Positions 42,096 to 52,605 are shown, counted from the stretch's first letter. The stretch: 64,000 bases of DNA from Streptomyces sp. NBC_00878 (GCF_026341515.1 NZ_JAPEOK010000001.1:4898001-4962000); one strand, 5' to 3'. Numbers and translations are program-made. The notes: generated by a model from the letters alone, not told the origin.

Positions 42096-42916
42096 GACCT
42101 GTGCTCCTCCAGAACGCCCCGGATGAACGCCAGCGAGTCTGACGGGGGCAGCGCCAAGTCTCGGAACCGATCGTAGGACAAACGGTGGCGCAGGACCTCC
42201 TCCGAGTCGTCGATCAACTCGCCGCCGCCGCTGCCCTCCTTGTAGGCAACGGCGCTTCCGTCGTTCTGCCACAGCAGGGTCAGGGATCCGTCCATGAGGT
42301 GGTGCACTCCGGTGGCGAAGGGGAGCACCTGCAGGACAACGTTCGGCCACTCGGCCACGGCCTCGATACGAAGCAGCTGGTCGTCCCAGGTCTTCGCGGT
42401 GGCCGCAGGACGGCGGAATGCGTACTCGTCAATGATGAAGCGGAAGTTAGACACTGGCTCCCGGCTCAACAGAAGCTGCCGCCCCATGCGCGCGGCCACC
42501 TGTTCCTCAATTTCCTCGGTGTTGCCAGCCGTTGCCTGGGCTCCAGACAACACCCCACGGGCGAACTCCTCGGTCTGCACGAGTCCGGGCACGCCGGGCG
42601 TGAACAGGTGCATGATCCGCGCCGTCGCTTCCAGCCGCATGAACTCCTTGTACTTGTCCTTGAACGCGTCGTGCCGTGCCACCTTCCAGAGCTGAACCAG
42701 CAGGTCACCGGACCCGTAGTAGCGGTCCAGGTCCTCCATGACCGCCAGCTTGGACAGCCGCTTGCCCGATTCCAGGCGGCTCAGATAGCTCTTGTCGTAT
42801 GCCGTCTCCTGGGCCACTTGCCCCAGTGACTTTCCGGCCTTCTCCCTCAGGTACCGAAGGGTCCGCCCGAGCCCCGCGAGCCCCGACTCCCCATCCGTGT
42901 CAACAACTTCGCCCAC
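42092..42916 (-). CDS. XRE-family regulator with DUF5753 domain
   Basis: 274 residues from GTG 42916 (AGGGG 5 nt upstream). N-terminal HTH (LRYLREKAGKSLGQVAQETA, YDKSYLSRLESGKRLSK), then the DUF5753 ligand-like domain (TPGVPGLVQTEEFARGVLSG, RIEAVAEWPNVVLQVLPFAT, RFRDLALPPSDSLAFIRGVL). Members pair with DUF397 proteins and regulate development or antibiotic production. Targets unknown. Confidence 0.92.
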   Translation of the reverse strand: MGEVVDTDGESGLAGLGRTLRYLREKAGKSLGQVAQETAYDKSYLSRLESGKRLSKLAVMEDLDRYYGSGDLLVQLWKVARHDAFKDKYKEFMRLEATARIMHLFTPGVPGLVQTEEFARGVLSGAQATAGNTEEIEEQVAARMGRQLLLSREPVSNFRFIIDEYAFRRPAATAKTWDDQLLRIEAVAEWPNVVLQVLPFATGVHHLMDGSLTLLWQNDGSAVAYKEGSGGGELIDDSEEVLRHRLSYDRFRDLALPPSDSLAFIRGVLEEHRS

Positions 42917-43052
42917 TGTCACCCCTAACCGTTGCCTGGCGCCCCAGACAACACCGACCCCCTTCCGCAGCGTACGTCCAAGCAGTGACGATCGAGCCAC
43001 GAACGGTAATCACCGCTCGTCAAAGCCCCCTCCCCCCAGAAGGAGCACGACC

Positions 43053-43286
43053 ATGGGCCAACTCGTCACAGTCCTCTGCGAGTTGTTGCTGCGCGTACTG
43101 CTGCCCGCACGCGGCCGACATCGAGGAACGCCCACCACCACCACCGCCGCCCCGCCCGACAGGAGCGAGTCATGGGCGCCCGCCGCACCCCCGTGCCGCT
43201 GCCAACTCAGCCCCGGGGCAAGGAACTTCGAGTGGGACACCCCTCTCGCTCGCCCCTACCTCCGCGACATGGAGGTGTCCGCGTGA
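43053..43286 (+). CDS. 77-residue hypothetical protein
   Basis: Starts MGQLVTVLCELLLRVLLPAR; AAGGAG 7 nt upstream. Amphipathic helix, then a low-complexity TPTTTTAAPPD stretch. Its stop overlaps the GTG of the following gene, suggesting translational coupling. No family recognised. Confidence 0.6.
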   Translation: MGQLVTVLCELLLRVLLPARGRHRGTPTTTTAAPPDRSESWAPAAPPCRCQLSPGARNFEWDTPLARPYLRDMEVSA

Positions 43287-43570
43287 CGAGTCCGCTGCGT
43301 CTGCTGCCGTGGACGTCCCCGGAGGGCAAGCCCTGTTACCTCAGTACGGACAGCGAGGAGAGCAGGCTCTCCCGGCTCGCCGACGACCTGGAGGCGGCGC
43401 AACTCGACTCCGGCGAACAGGTCCTCACGGGAGCCAGAGCCGTACTCGCCGACACCGAGGCAGGCGAACGCGCAGTGCGCTTCGCGCTCACCAGGGCGGT
43501 GGAGTGCCTCGGGGACGTACTCCGCATCGCGGTCAGCCGGGGCGGACGCATCCCCGGGAACGAACAGTGA
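43283..43570 (+). CDS. 95-residue hypothetical protein
   Basis: From GTG 43283. TSPLRLLPWTSPEGKPCYLS, then a helical region (EESRLSRLADDLEAAQLDSG, ARAVLADTEAGERAVRFALT). Similar small proteins accompany XRE/DUF397 clusters in Streptomyces; function not known. Confidence 0.65.
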   Translation: MTSPLRLLPWTSPEGKPCYLSTDSEESRLSRLADDLEAAQLDSGEQVLTGARAVLADTEAGERAVRFALTRAVECLGDVLRIAVSRGGRIPGNEQ

Positions 43571-43719
43571 TGCCGCGCTGGTGGCGGGGCGGGGCCGCAA
43601 CACTCCGTGGCCCGCTCACCTCGTCATCACCTTCATCCTCCAGCACTCGGCACCCAGCACGCTCTACCGTGGGCCTCCGGTCACCACACACCGCCCCTGC
43701 CGGAGAAGAGAAACCGATC

Positions 43720-44055
43720 ATGGCTCACGAGGTGGATCCGAGCTCCTGCGAGAGAACGCCCGAGGCAATCCGCGCGGCCTTGCAGCGGCGCCCCGACTGG
43801 CTGCAGGCCTTCGAGCAGGACTGGCTGAGTGCGGCGGCGGACTTCGACCAGTCGGCGCTCGACGCCGTGACCGACAAGTGGTTCCCCTTCGCCTGCGCCT
43901 GCGCGACACCCGGCTATCTGGACGACATGGAACAGACCGTCAAGCGCATGACGGAGGGCGACACGGACGGCATGGTCTTCCGCGACGCGGACGGGAACGC
44001 CTACGACGCCGACAACCACCCGATCGACCCCATCGACGCGGGCCGGCGCGGGTGA
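43720..44055 (+). CDS. DUF6247 protein (antitoxin candidate) 2
   Basis: 111 residues: MAHEVDPSSCERTPEAIRAA, LQRRPDWLQAFEQDWLSAAA, then DKWFPFACACATPGYLDDME. Its stop overlaps the GTG of the RelE-like gene (GTGA). It is the sister of the minus-strand pair at 41250. Confidence 0.75.
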   Translation: MAHEVDPSSCERTPEAIRAALQRRPDWLQAFEQDWLSAAADFDQSALDAVTDKWFPFACACATPGYLDDMEQTVKRMTEGDTDGMVFRDADGNAYDADNHPIDPIDAGRRG

Positions 44056-44291
44056 GCGCGTACGACATCAGGTACGTGGACCGCGCGGCTCAGCGCAAGT
44101 CCGCACTGAGCGCACCGCAGCGGGCCTCGCTGGAGGAACTGGAGAAGCGGCTCAGCCTGAACCCGTTCGGCGCGCCCGCGGTCAGTAACCGTGACAACAG
44201 CTGGTCGGCCTCGTTCAAGGGCGGCTTCATCACCTACGTCGTATCGAACCGTCACGTCGTGATCAACGTCGTCGATCTGGTGGCCCTCTGA
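44052..44291 (+). CDS. RelE/ParE-like small protein (toxin candidate) 2
   Basis: 79 residues from GTG 44052, MSAYDIRYVDRAAQRKSALS, then a beta-rich C-terminal half (SWSASFKGGFITYVVSNRHV, VINVVDLVAL), the RelE-fold arrangement. Tightly coupled to the DUF6247 gene. Function inferred from context. Confidence 0.7.
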   Translation: MSAYDIRYVDRAAQRKSALSAPQRASLEELEKRLSLNPFGAPAVSNRDNSWSASFKGGFITYVVSNRHVVINVVDLVAL

Positions 44292-44450
44292 ACCACGGCC
44301 CCCACCAGCCCTCACCCGGCTCTCAGCCGACGAACAGCCGCCCCATGGATCCCCCACAGACAGCGCGCCTACTGTCATTTCCATCAGCGGGTGGCACAGA
44401 CGTGGATACAGCCACAAACAGGCGCCACAGACAGGCACAGGAGAGCGGCC

Positions 44451-45284
44451 ATGAGTGAAGAACTGCACGATCACGACCGAGGTCTCTCCTTCGACCTGCC
44501 GACCCTTCACCGGCGGAAGATGATCCGGCTCCTGGCCGGTGCCAGTCTGGTGCCGCTCGTCGGGTGCGGTGGAGACGACTCGGACAGCTCGGCCTCGTCG
44601 GCCTCGTCGGCCTCCTCATCCAGTTCGTCCTCCGCCGCCTCCTCCGGGAGCGCCGAGTGCGAGACCATCCCCAACGAGACCGCCGGGCCGTACCCCGGTG
44701 ACGGCTCCAACGGAGTGAACGTCCTCAAAGAGAGCGGTGTCGTCCGCAAGGACATCACCTCCAGTTTCGGCTCGGCGAGCGGCAAGGCGGAAGGCGTACC
44801 GCTGACCATCACGCTCACCGTCGTCGATGCCGCATCGGGCTGCGGTACGCCCAAGGAGGGCGCCGCCGTCTACCTCTGGCACTGCGACCGGGACGGCAAC
44901 TACTCCCTCTACTCGGAGGGCGTCACCGAGGAGAACTACCTGCGCGGCGTCCAGGAGACCGACGCCAAGGGGCAGGTCACGTTCACCAGCATCTTCCCCG
45001 CCTGCTACACCGGCCGCTGGCCCCACATCCACTTCGAGGTGTACGACAGCCTGGAGGACGCCACCAAGGCCACGTCCATCACGGCCACTTCGCAGCTCGC
45101 CTTCGCCAAGGACGTATGCGACACCGTGTACGCGTCGGACGGCTACGACCGCAGTGTCCAGAACATGAGCCAGCTCTCCCTGGAGACCGACAACATCTTC
45201 AGCGACGGCTACGACCAGCAGCTGGCCACGACCAAGGGCAGCGTCGAGAAGGGCTACACCGCCACGCTGACGGTTCCCGTGTAG
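44451..45284 (+). CDS. secreted lipoprotein intradiol dioxygenase
   Basis: 277 residues. Signal region LIRLLAGASLVPLVGC-like with a lipobox ending in Cys (~38), a long Ser/Ala linker, then a protocatechuate/catechol intradiol dioxygenase fold with the iron ligands Tyr in HCDRDGNYSLYSE and CYTGRWPHIHFEVYD (Tyr, His, His). It opens aromatic rings between the hydroxyls; being extracytoplasmic, it may act on lignin- or plant-derived catechols. A pectinesterase follows 210 nt downstream. Confidence 0.88.
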   Translation: MSEELHDHDRGLSFDLPTLHRRKMIRLLAGASLVPLVGCGGDDSDSSASSASSASSSSSSSAASSGSAECETIPNETAGPYPGDGSNGVNVLKESGVVRKDITSSFGSASGKAEGVPLTITLTVVDAASGCGTPKEGAAVYLWHCDRDGNYSLYSEGVTEENYLRGVQETDAKGQVTFTSIFPACYTGRWPHIHFEVYDSLEDATKATSITATSQLAFAKDVCDTVYASDGYDRSVQNMSQLSLETDNIFSDGYDQQLATTKGSVEKGYTATLTVPV

Positions 45285-45347
45285 GCCAGCGCCCATCGCG
45301 CCCATCGCGCCCGCCGCGCTCGCCTCTCGGTTCTTCCTCCCCAACTC

Positions 45348-45380
45348 GCGCCTCCGTCCCCTCCCCCGGGGCGGAGGCGC
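45348..45380 (+). terminator. terminator hairpin of the dioxygenase gene
   Basis: GCGCCTCCG (45348-45356) pairs with CGGAGGCGC (45372-45380), 64 nt after the stop codon. Confidence 0.65.
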
Positions 45381-45494
45381 GTTCGTGTTCGTGTTCGCGT
45401 TCCATGGCTCGGCAACCCATTCCCGGCAACCTTTTCCCTGGCGGCGGCGACCAGCAACTGACGCCTCCCTCCACAGACTTGAACGGAAGCCGCC

Positions 45495-46613
45495 GTGAGC
45501 GAGAACCGCAGCAAGGCCCGCCATCGCAGACGTAAGACCGCCGTGGTCTTCGGCGCTCCGCTGGCCCTGGGTGCCGCCGGGGTCATGGCCTACGGCACCG
45601 CGCTCGGCGTCTTCGGCGAGGACGCCCAGCCGAAGGCCTCCGCCGCGACCAAGGCGGCGGCCACCACCCTCACCGTCGCCAAGGACGGCTCCGGCACGTA
45701 CGCGACCGTGCAGGCCGCCGTCGACGCCGTCCCCGCGAACAACCCCTCACGCGTCCTGATCTCGGTCAAGCCAGGCACGTACCGCGAGATGGTGAAAGTG
45801 CCGTCGAACAAGCCGCACGTGACCATCCAGGGCACGGGCTCCAGCCGCAAGGACACCGTCATCGTCTTCAACAACGCGGCCGGAACGCCGAAGCCCGGCG
45901 GCGGCACGTACGGCACCGGCGGCAGCGCGACCGTCGCCGTCGAGGCCGACGACTTCCAGGCCCGCAACCTGACCATCGCCAACGACTTCGACGAGGCGCG
46001 GAACCAGAGCCTGAGCGGCCACCAGGCTGTGGCGCTGCGTACCGCCGCCGACCTGGTCCTCCTCGACGGGATCATCGTCGACGGCGACCAGGACACCCTG
46101 CTCCTGGACACCGCGGCCAAGGAAAGACTCGGCCGGGTCTACGTCACCAACTCCTACGTCAGCGGCAACGTCGACTTCATCTTCGGGCGCGCGACCGCGG
46201 TGATCGACCAGTCCGTCATCACCCTGAAGAAGCGCTGGGACGGCAGCTCGGCGGGGTACGTCACCGCCCCCAGTACGGCGGCCGACCGCAAGGGCATCCT
46301 CATCAACCGGTCCGTCGTGAACGGTGACGTGGCCGCCGGAAGCTACTTCCTCGGCCGCAACTGGCACGCGGGCGGCGACGCGACCCTCGACCCGCAGACC
46401 ACCGTCCGCAACTCCACGCTCAGCGCCGCGATCAAGTCGACCCCCTGGTCGGACATGGGCGGCTTCCCGTGGAAGGACGACCGCTTCGCGGAGTACAAGA
46501 ACACCGGCCCCGGATCGGGCACCGCGAGCGGCAACCGCCCGCAGCTGACCGACGCCCAGGCCACCGGCCAGGAGGTCGCGGACTGGCTGGGCACCTGGAA
46601 CCCGACCGCCTGA
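45495..46613 (+). CDS. secreted pectinesterase
   Basis: 372 residues from GTG 45495. Signal segment KTAVVFGAPLALGAAGVMAY, then a right-handed beta helix (family CE8). Motifs QAVALRTAADLVLLDGIIVD, GDQDTLLLD with the catalytic Asp, SGNVDFIFGRATAVI with the second Asp, and YFLGRNWHAGGDATL. It removes methyl esters from homogalacturonan. Close to the dioxygenase, it suggests plant-biomass use. Confidence 0.93.
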   Translation: MSENRSKARHRRRKTAVVFGAPLALGAAGVMAYGTALGVFGEDAQPKASAATKAAATTLTVAKDGSGTYATVQAAVDAVPANNPSRVLISVKPGTYREMVKVPSNKPHVTIQGTGSSRKDTVIVFNNAAGTPKPGGGTYGTGGSATVAVEADDFQARNLTIANDFDEARNQSLSGHQAVALRTAADLVLLDGIIVDGDQDTLLLDTAAKERLGRVYVTNSYVSGNVDFIFGRATAVIDQSVITLKKRWDGSSAGYVTAPSTAADRKGILINRSVVNGDVAAGSYFLGRNWHAGGDATLDPQTTVRNSTLSAAIKSTPWSDMGGFPWKDDRFAEYKNTGPGSGTASGNRPQLTDAQATGQEVADWLGTWNPTA

Positions 46614-46650
46614 CACCCCGACCCCGACGTCACACCACTCGTCACACAAA

Positions 46651-46752
46651 CGGCTCGTCACGTCGGTCCACACCAGTCGACACCCACCCGGCTCGTCACG
46701 CCGGTCCACACCAGTCGACACCCACCCGGCTCGTCACGCCGGTCCACACCCG
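46651..46752. repeat. 39-bp tandem repeat, 2.6 copies
   Basis: Units 46651-46689 and 46690-46728 differ by one base; a 24-bp partial unit follows at 46729-46752. The unit begins CGGCTCGTCACGYCGGTCCA. It lies between the convergent pectinesterase and ABC genes. Confidence 0.95.
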
Positions 46753-46817
46753 TCCGGCTGGGGAGTGCGAGCCACGAGCCGCTCCCCAGCCGGCGACCCC
46801 GCCACCCGGCCACGCCC

Positions 46818-48656
46818 CTACGGGCACGGCTGCGGCAGCAGCAACCTCATGGTCGTCTCCACATCCGCATCCACATCCGCATGCGCATCCACGCCCACGC
46901 CCACCGGCAGCGGCAGCGGGCCCGCCAGCCTCGCGTACACCCCTCCCCGCGCCAGCAGTTCCTCGTGCGTGCCCTCCTCCACCAGCCGTCCGCCGTCCAC
47001 CACCAGGATCCGGTCGGCGTCGGGGGCGAGGGTCAGATCATGGGTGATCATGACGGTCGTACGCCCGGACACCAGGCGCCGCAGCGGCTGGACGACCCGG
47101 CGCGCGGCGAGAGCGTCGAGTCCGGTGGTCGGTTCGTCGAGTACGAGGACGGGGGCGGCCCGCAGGATCGCGCGGGCGAGCGCGACCCGCTGGAGCTGGC
47201 CGCCGGAGAGGGCGGCCGTGCCGGGAGCGATCTCGGTGTCGTACGCGTCCGGCAGCGCGGTGACGAAGGCGTGCGCGTCGGCGTCCCGCGCGGCCCGCTC
47301 GATCTCCTCGTCGGTCGCGCCCGGCCGCCCGCACGCGATGTTCTCGCGGATCGTGCCGCGCAGGACCAGCGTCTCCTGGGGCAGCAGGGCCACGTTCTCG
47401 CGCAGGAACTCCAGGGGTACGTCCGTCAGCGGGACGTCGTCCAGGCAGATCACGCCCGCGGTGGGGTCGTAGAAGCGGGTCAGGAGTTTGGAGAGCGTCG
47501 ACTTTCCGGCGCCGCTCGGGCCCGTGACGAGGACGAACTCGCCGGGTCCCGCGGTGAACGTCACGTCGTGCAGCGCGTCGTGCAGCCCGTCGCGCAGCCC
47601 GTCGCCGCCCGGGTAGCGGAAGGAGACGCCGTGGAAGCTGACCCAGCCGCGTACGGGCCAGGGCCGGACCGGTTCGGCGGGGTCGGTGACGGCGGGCTCC
47701 GCGTCCAGGATCTCCTGGAGGCGCTGGGCGCCGGCCGTCGCTGCGGTCAGCGTCAGGCCGAGCTGGCCGAGGTCGCGGATCGGCGGGTAGAGGTAGCCGA
47801 GGAAGGCGGCGAAGGCGAGCAACTGCCCGAGCGACATGCGCCCTTGGGCGATCTCCCAGGCGCCGAGCCCGATGACCGCGAGCACGCACACCGTCTCGAC
47901 GACCTCGACGAACTGCTCGTACAGCTCACTCGCGCGGGCGCCCCGCACACTGGCGCGCAGCCAGGCCCGGGCCTCCCGGTCGAGGCGCTTCTCCTCGGCG
48001 TGGCGGCGGTTGTAGGCCTGGGTGAGTACGACGTTGCCCAGTGACTCCTCGACGACCGAGGTGATCGCGCCGTCGGCCGTGCGCTCGTCCTGGGCTGCCG
48101 TCCTGATGCGGCCGGCGAAGCGGCGGGCCGCGACGAGGAAGAGGGGGGCGAGGAGGAAGGTGACCAGGGCGAGGTCCCAGCGGAGCCAGAGGGCGGCGGC
48201 GGAGTAGAAGAGCGCCGAGAACATGGCGGAGACCGTTCCCACGACCCCCGACACCACCATCTGCTCGATGGCCTCGACGTCGCCCGTGAGCCGTTCGACC
48301 AGATCGCCCTGCCGGTGCTTCTGGAAGAAGTGCGGCGGCAGGTCCTGGACGTGCCGGAAGACGCTCGCGCGCAGCCGCAGTACGAATCTCTCGGCCGTCC
48401 AGACCGCGAGGGAGTTCCCGAGGTATCCGACGATCGCGCCGAGCACGGCGACACCGAGCCAGGCCCCGGCCGGCCCCCAGAACGCGGCGAGCGAACCGGC
48501 TTTCAGCGCGTGATCGGTCAACTCCGCGAAGAGCAGGATCGAGGCCGTCTCCGCCAGCGCCGACACGATCACGCACGCGACGATCAGCAGCAGCCACCTG
48601 CGGTCGTCGCGCGTCAACGGCCAGAACCGCGCGAATGCCTCGCGGACTTCCCGCAT
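46818..48656 (-). CDS. ABC exporter, fused membrane and ATPase domains
   Basis: 612 residues from ATG 48656. Six-helix transmembrane domain (residues ~20-320) followed by an ATPase with Walker A GPSGAGKSTLSK, signature LSGGQLQRVALARAI, Walker B VLVLDEPTTGLDA and the H-loop MITHD. A homodimer or half-transporter for lipid, peptide or drug export. The C-terminus carries a short Asp/Val repeat (DAHADVDADVE). Confidence 0.92.
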   Translation of the reverse strand: MREVREAFARFWPLTRDDRRWLLLIVACVIVSALAETASILLFAELTDHALKAGSLAAFWGPAGAWLGVAVLGAIVGYLGNSLAVWTAERFVLRLRASVFRHVQDLPPHFFQKHRQGDLVERLTGDVEAIEQMVVSGVVGTVSAMFSALFYSAAALWLRWDLALVTFLLAPLFLVAARRFAGRIRTAAQDERTADGAITSVVEESLGNVVLTQAYNRRHAEEKRLDREARAWLRASVRGARASELYEQFVEVVETVCVLAVIGLGAWEIAQGRMSLGQLLAFAAFLGYLYPPIRDLGQLGLTLTAATAGAQRLQEILDAEPAVTDPAEPVRPWPVRGWVSFHGVSFRYPGGDGLRDGLHDALHDVTFTAGPGEFVLVTGPSGAGKSTLSKLLTRFYDPTAGVICLDDVPLTDVPLEFLRENVALLPQETLVLRGTIRENIACGRPGATDEEIERAARDADAHAFVTALPDAYDTEIAPGTAALSGGQLQRVALARAILRAAPVLVLDEPTTGLDALAARRVVQPLRRLVSGRTTVMITHDLTLAPDADRILVVDGGRLVEEGTHEELLARGGVYARLAGPLPLPVGVGVDAHADVDADVETTMRLLLPQPCP

Positions 48657-48728
48657 GCCGTCACATTCCCTTTCCTGATTACTGGTTCCCTGGTTCCGGG
48701 TTCCGGTCAACAGATCCGGAAAATAGCC

Positions 48729-48767
48729 GAGGCGGGGTCTCCGGAACGAATCCGGAGACCCCGCCTC
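48729..48767 (-). terminator. perfect 17-bp terminator stem of the lysine-rich protein gene
   Basis: GAGGCGGGGTCTCCGGA (48729-48745) and TCCGGAGACCCCGCCTC (48751-48767) flank a 5-nt loop. It begins 11 nt after the stop codon of the 43-residue gene. Confidence 0.8.
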
Positions 48768-48777
48768 GCGGCAGTGA

Positions 48778-48909
48778 CTACTTCTTGCCCACCGGACGAC
48801 GCTGCGGCTTCTTGGCACCGTGCTTCGGCGCGGGCTTCGCGGCGTGCTTCTTGGCGGCCGGGGCGGGCTTGCGGGTCTTCTTGACGGGGGCGATCTTGTG
48901 GAAGCTCAT
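48778..48909 (-). CDS. 43-residue Lys/Ala/Pro-rich basic protein
   Basis: MSFHKIAPVKKTRKPAPAAK followed by more Lys/His/Ala/Pro. About 12 Lys and 3 Arg in 43 residues, no acidic residue. Resembles the C-terminal tail of actinobacterial histone-like proteins. AAGGGA lies ~8 nt upstream of ATG 48909, and a perfect terminator follows, signs of strong expression. Nucleic-acid binding is plausible but unproven. Confidence 0.7.
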   Translation of the reverse strand: MSFHKIAPVKKTRKPAPAAKKHAAKPAPKHGAKKPQRRPVGKK

Positions 48910-49158
48910 GGGAGTCCCTTTCCTCGGTTTCCTCGGTGTCCTGCTGCGGTTGATGCTGCGATTGATTCTCTTTCGCCGTAAGCCCCGTTCGGCTTCGACA
49001 TGGAAAACACTACGAGACCGCGGAAGCGAAAAACACCAGATCCGCTGAGACCTCAATTAATTGCAGCTGAGACCGATTTTCAGGAACTCACGGGAACCGG
49101 ACCGCTATTCACACAGAACTTATTACGCGACTCACCTGGATTTTATTTACCCCGGTGT
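48910..49158. promoter_or_regulatory. AT-rich upstream region of the lysine-rich protein gene
   Basis: 249 bases, strikingly AT-rich for this genome (AATTAATTGCAG at ~49055, TTATTACGCGA, TTTTATTTACC). TAGTGT at 49007-49012 (minus strand) is a possible -10 element, implying a ~100-nt leader. No gene seen. Confidence 0.45.
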
Positions 49159-50463
<1,305 letters not shown>

Positions 50464-50572
50464 CTGATTCGATCACGCGTACCAACCCCACCCGCAACTC
50501 GTACCGGCGGTTTGGGATCTACCTCACGGACAGACCGCCGTTACCGAGTGGCTACTTCACTTCACCGGATGG

Positions 50573-52381
50573 CTACTTCACGACCGTGATCCGGTCGGCC
50601 GCCGGCGGCGCGATCGGGTTCGTGGCCGACGAGTTGGCCAGCAGGTACTTCTCCAGGGCGGCGAGGTCGTCGTCGCCCACCAGGTCGTTGGTGCCCTGGC
50701 CGAGCGTGGTGAAGCCGTCGCCGCCGCCCGCGAGGAAGCTGTTCGTCGCGACGCGGTAGGTGGCGGCGGGGTCGATCGCGGCCCCGTTCAGCTTGACCGA
50801 GTCGGCGACGACACGGTCTGCGCCGGTCTTCGTCAGGTCGAGCGTGTAGGTGAGGCCCTTCGAGATCTGGAGCACCTTCGGCGAGGCCGCGTTCGTGCCG
50901 GTGACCTGCTCCTTGAGCACCTGGACGAGCTGGGCGCCGGTGAAGTTCTGCAGGTTCACCGTGTTGGCGAACGGCTGGACCGTGAAGCCCTCGGCGTACG
51001 TGACGACGCCGTCGCCCTCGGCGCCCTTGGCCGCGTAGGTGAGGGGTGCCCGGATACCGCCCGGGTTCATCAGCGCGAGGTCGGTCTCGGGGTCCAGCTC
51101 CTTGCCGTACGCGAGCTGCGCGTCGGCGATCAGGTCGCCGATCGGGGACTCGGTGCCGATGTTCGAGATGTCACCGGAGATGTACCCGATGGCCTTGTTG
51201 CCGATCGGCGCGGCGAGGGTGTTCCACTTGGTGATCAGCTCGGTCATGTCCGGCGCCTTGGGCACGGTACGCGTCACCACGTGGTTCGCGGAGGCGACGG
51301 CGGTCCGGGCGATGTCGCCGGTCCGGCGGTCGTACGTCAGCGTCGTGTCGGTGTAGAGCCGCCCGAAGGACGCGGCCGAGGTGACCATGCGGGGCTTGCC
51401 CGACGGGTCGTTGATCGTGCACGCGTACGCGGCGTGGGTGTGGCCGGTGACCAGCGCGTCGACCTTCGGCGTGATGTTCTTGGCGATGTCCACGATGGGG
51501 CCGGATATGCCGTCGCCGCCACCGGGCGAGTCACAGTCGTAGTTGTACGCGGCCGAGGCCGGGAGTCCGCCCTCGTGGATCAGCGCGACGACCGACTTGA
51601 CGCCCTGCTTCTCCAGCTCCTTGGCGTACTTGTTGATCGTCTCGACCTCGTCCTTGAACTTGAGGCCCTTCACACCCTCGGCGGAGACGACACCCGGGGT
51701 GTCCTCAAGGGTCACGCCGATGAAGCCGACCTTGACGCCGTTCTTCTTCCACACCCAGTAGGGCTTGAGGATCGGCTTCTTGGTCTTCTCGTCGAGAACG
51801 TTCGCCGCGAGGTACGGGAAGTCGGCGCCCTTGAACTTCTTGCCCGGCGTGTAGCAGCCGTCCGTGGGGTGGCAGCCGCCCTTCTGCAGACGGCCCAGTT
51901 CCTTGGCGCCCTCGTCGAACTCGTGGTTGCCGACGCTCGTCACGTCGAGGTCGAGCTTGTTCAGCGCCTCGATGGTGGGCTCGTCGTGGAAGAGCCCGGA
52001 GATCAGCGGGGAGGCACCGACCATGTCGCCGCCGGCCGCGGTGACCGAGTACTTGTTGCCTTCGCGGGCCTGGCGCAAATGCGTCGCCAGGTACTCGACA
52101 CCGCCCGCGTCGATCGTCTTGCTGGTGCCGTCCGGCTGAAGCTCGGTGACCCGGCCGGAGGAGCCGGCCGGCGGCTCCAGGTTGCCGTGCAGATCATTGA
52201 AGGAGAGCAGCTGGACGTCCTGGTAGCGGCTCGGGCGCTGGTAGCCGGGCTTCTGGCCCGACTCGCCCGCGGACGCGGGCAGCGCGGCGACGAGCGCGCC
52301 GACGGTGGCGACGCCCGCGGCCGCCGCCAGGAGGCGGGTGGTCCGGCGTCTGCGGCGGTACGGATGAGGTGTGGCTGACAT
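50573..52381 (-). CDS. secreted 5'-nucleotidase/metallophosphoesterase (UshA type)
   Basis: 602 residues. Signal peptide (RRTTRLLAAAAGVATVGALV... ASAGESG). Metallophosphoesterase domain with LLSFNDLHGNLEP, GGDMVGASP, SVGNHEFDEG, LIHEGG and TGHTHAAYAC binding two metals, followed by the nucleotidase C-terminal domain with NPGGIRAPL and FLAGGGDGFTTL. It dephosphorylates extracellular nucleotides, releasing phosphate and nucleoside, which fits with ppk nearby in phosphate metabolism. Confidence 0.92.
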   Translation of the reverse strand: MSATPHPYRRRRRTTRLLAAAAGVATVGALVAALPASAGESGQKPGYQRPSRYQDVQLLSFNDLHGNLEPPAGSSGRVTELQPDGTSKTIDAGGVEYLATHLRQAREGNKYSVTAAGGDMVGASPLISGLFHDEPTIEALNKLDLDVTSVGNHEFDEGAKELGRLQKGGCHPTDGCYTPGKKFKGADFPYLAANVLDEKTKKPILKPYWVWKKNGVKVGFIGVTLEDTPGVVSAEGVKGLKFKDEVETINKYAKELEKQGVKSVVALIHEGGLPASAAYNYDCDSPGGGDGISGPIVDIAKNITPKVDALVTGHTHAAYACTINDPSGKPRMVTSAASFGRLYTDTTLTYDRRTGDIARTAVASANHVVTRTVPKAPDMTELITKWNTLAAPIGNKAIGYISGDISNIGTESPIGDLIADAQLAYGKELDPETDLALMNPGGIRAPLTYAAKGAEGDGVVTYAEGFTVQPFANTVNLQNFTGAQLVQVLKEQVTGTNAASPKVLQISKGLTYTLDLTKTGADRVVADSVKLNGAAIDPAATYRVATNSFLAGGGDGFTTLGQGTNDLVGDDDLAALEKYLLANSSATNPIAPPAADRITVVK

Positions 52382-52592
52382 GTGCCCCCCTGTGGGTCGG
52401 CTGATATGTGGGCCCCGTCCGGCCGCAGCCTAGAGTCAACGCGCGTAGCGCGACAGGGGGTTCAGGGTTACGGACTGGTTGCCTTCAGGGGCGATTCGCC
52501 ACCAACCGGACAGGCGGCGCGTCGGCGGCGCCCTGGCCGCGCGCTCACCCGTCGGACTCGTCGGACCACTTCGCCATGAACCGGACACGCCG

Positions 52593-52598
52593 TACCCT
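52593..52598 (+). promoter_or_regulatory. -10 element of the leaderless mshD transcript
   Basis: TACCCT followed by 7 nt and ATG 52606. Confidence 0.55.
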
Positions 52599-52605
52599 CG
52601 TACTC

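Noticed and set aside
50573..52480. PHO box upstream of the 5'-nucleotidase
   Set aside because: Only a weak GTAACCCTGAACCCC-like sequence; not a convincing pair of direct repeats.
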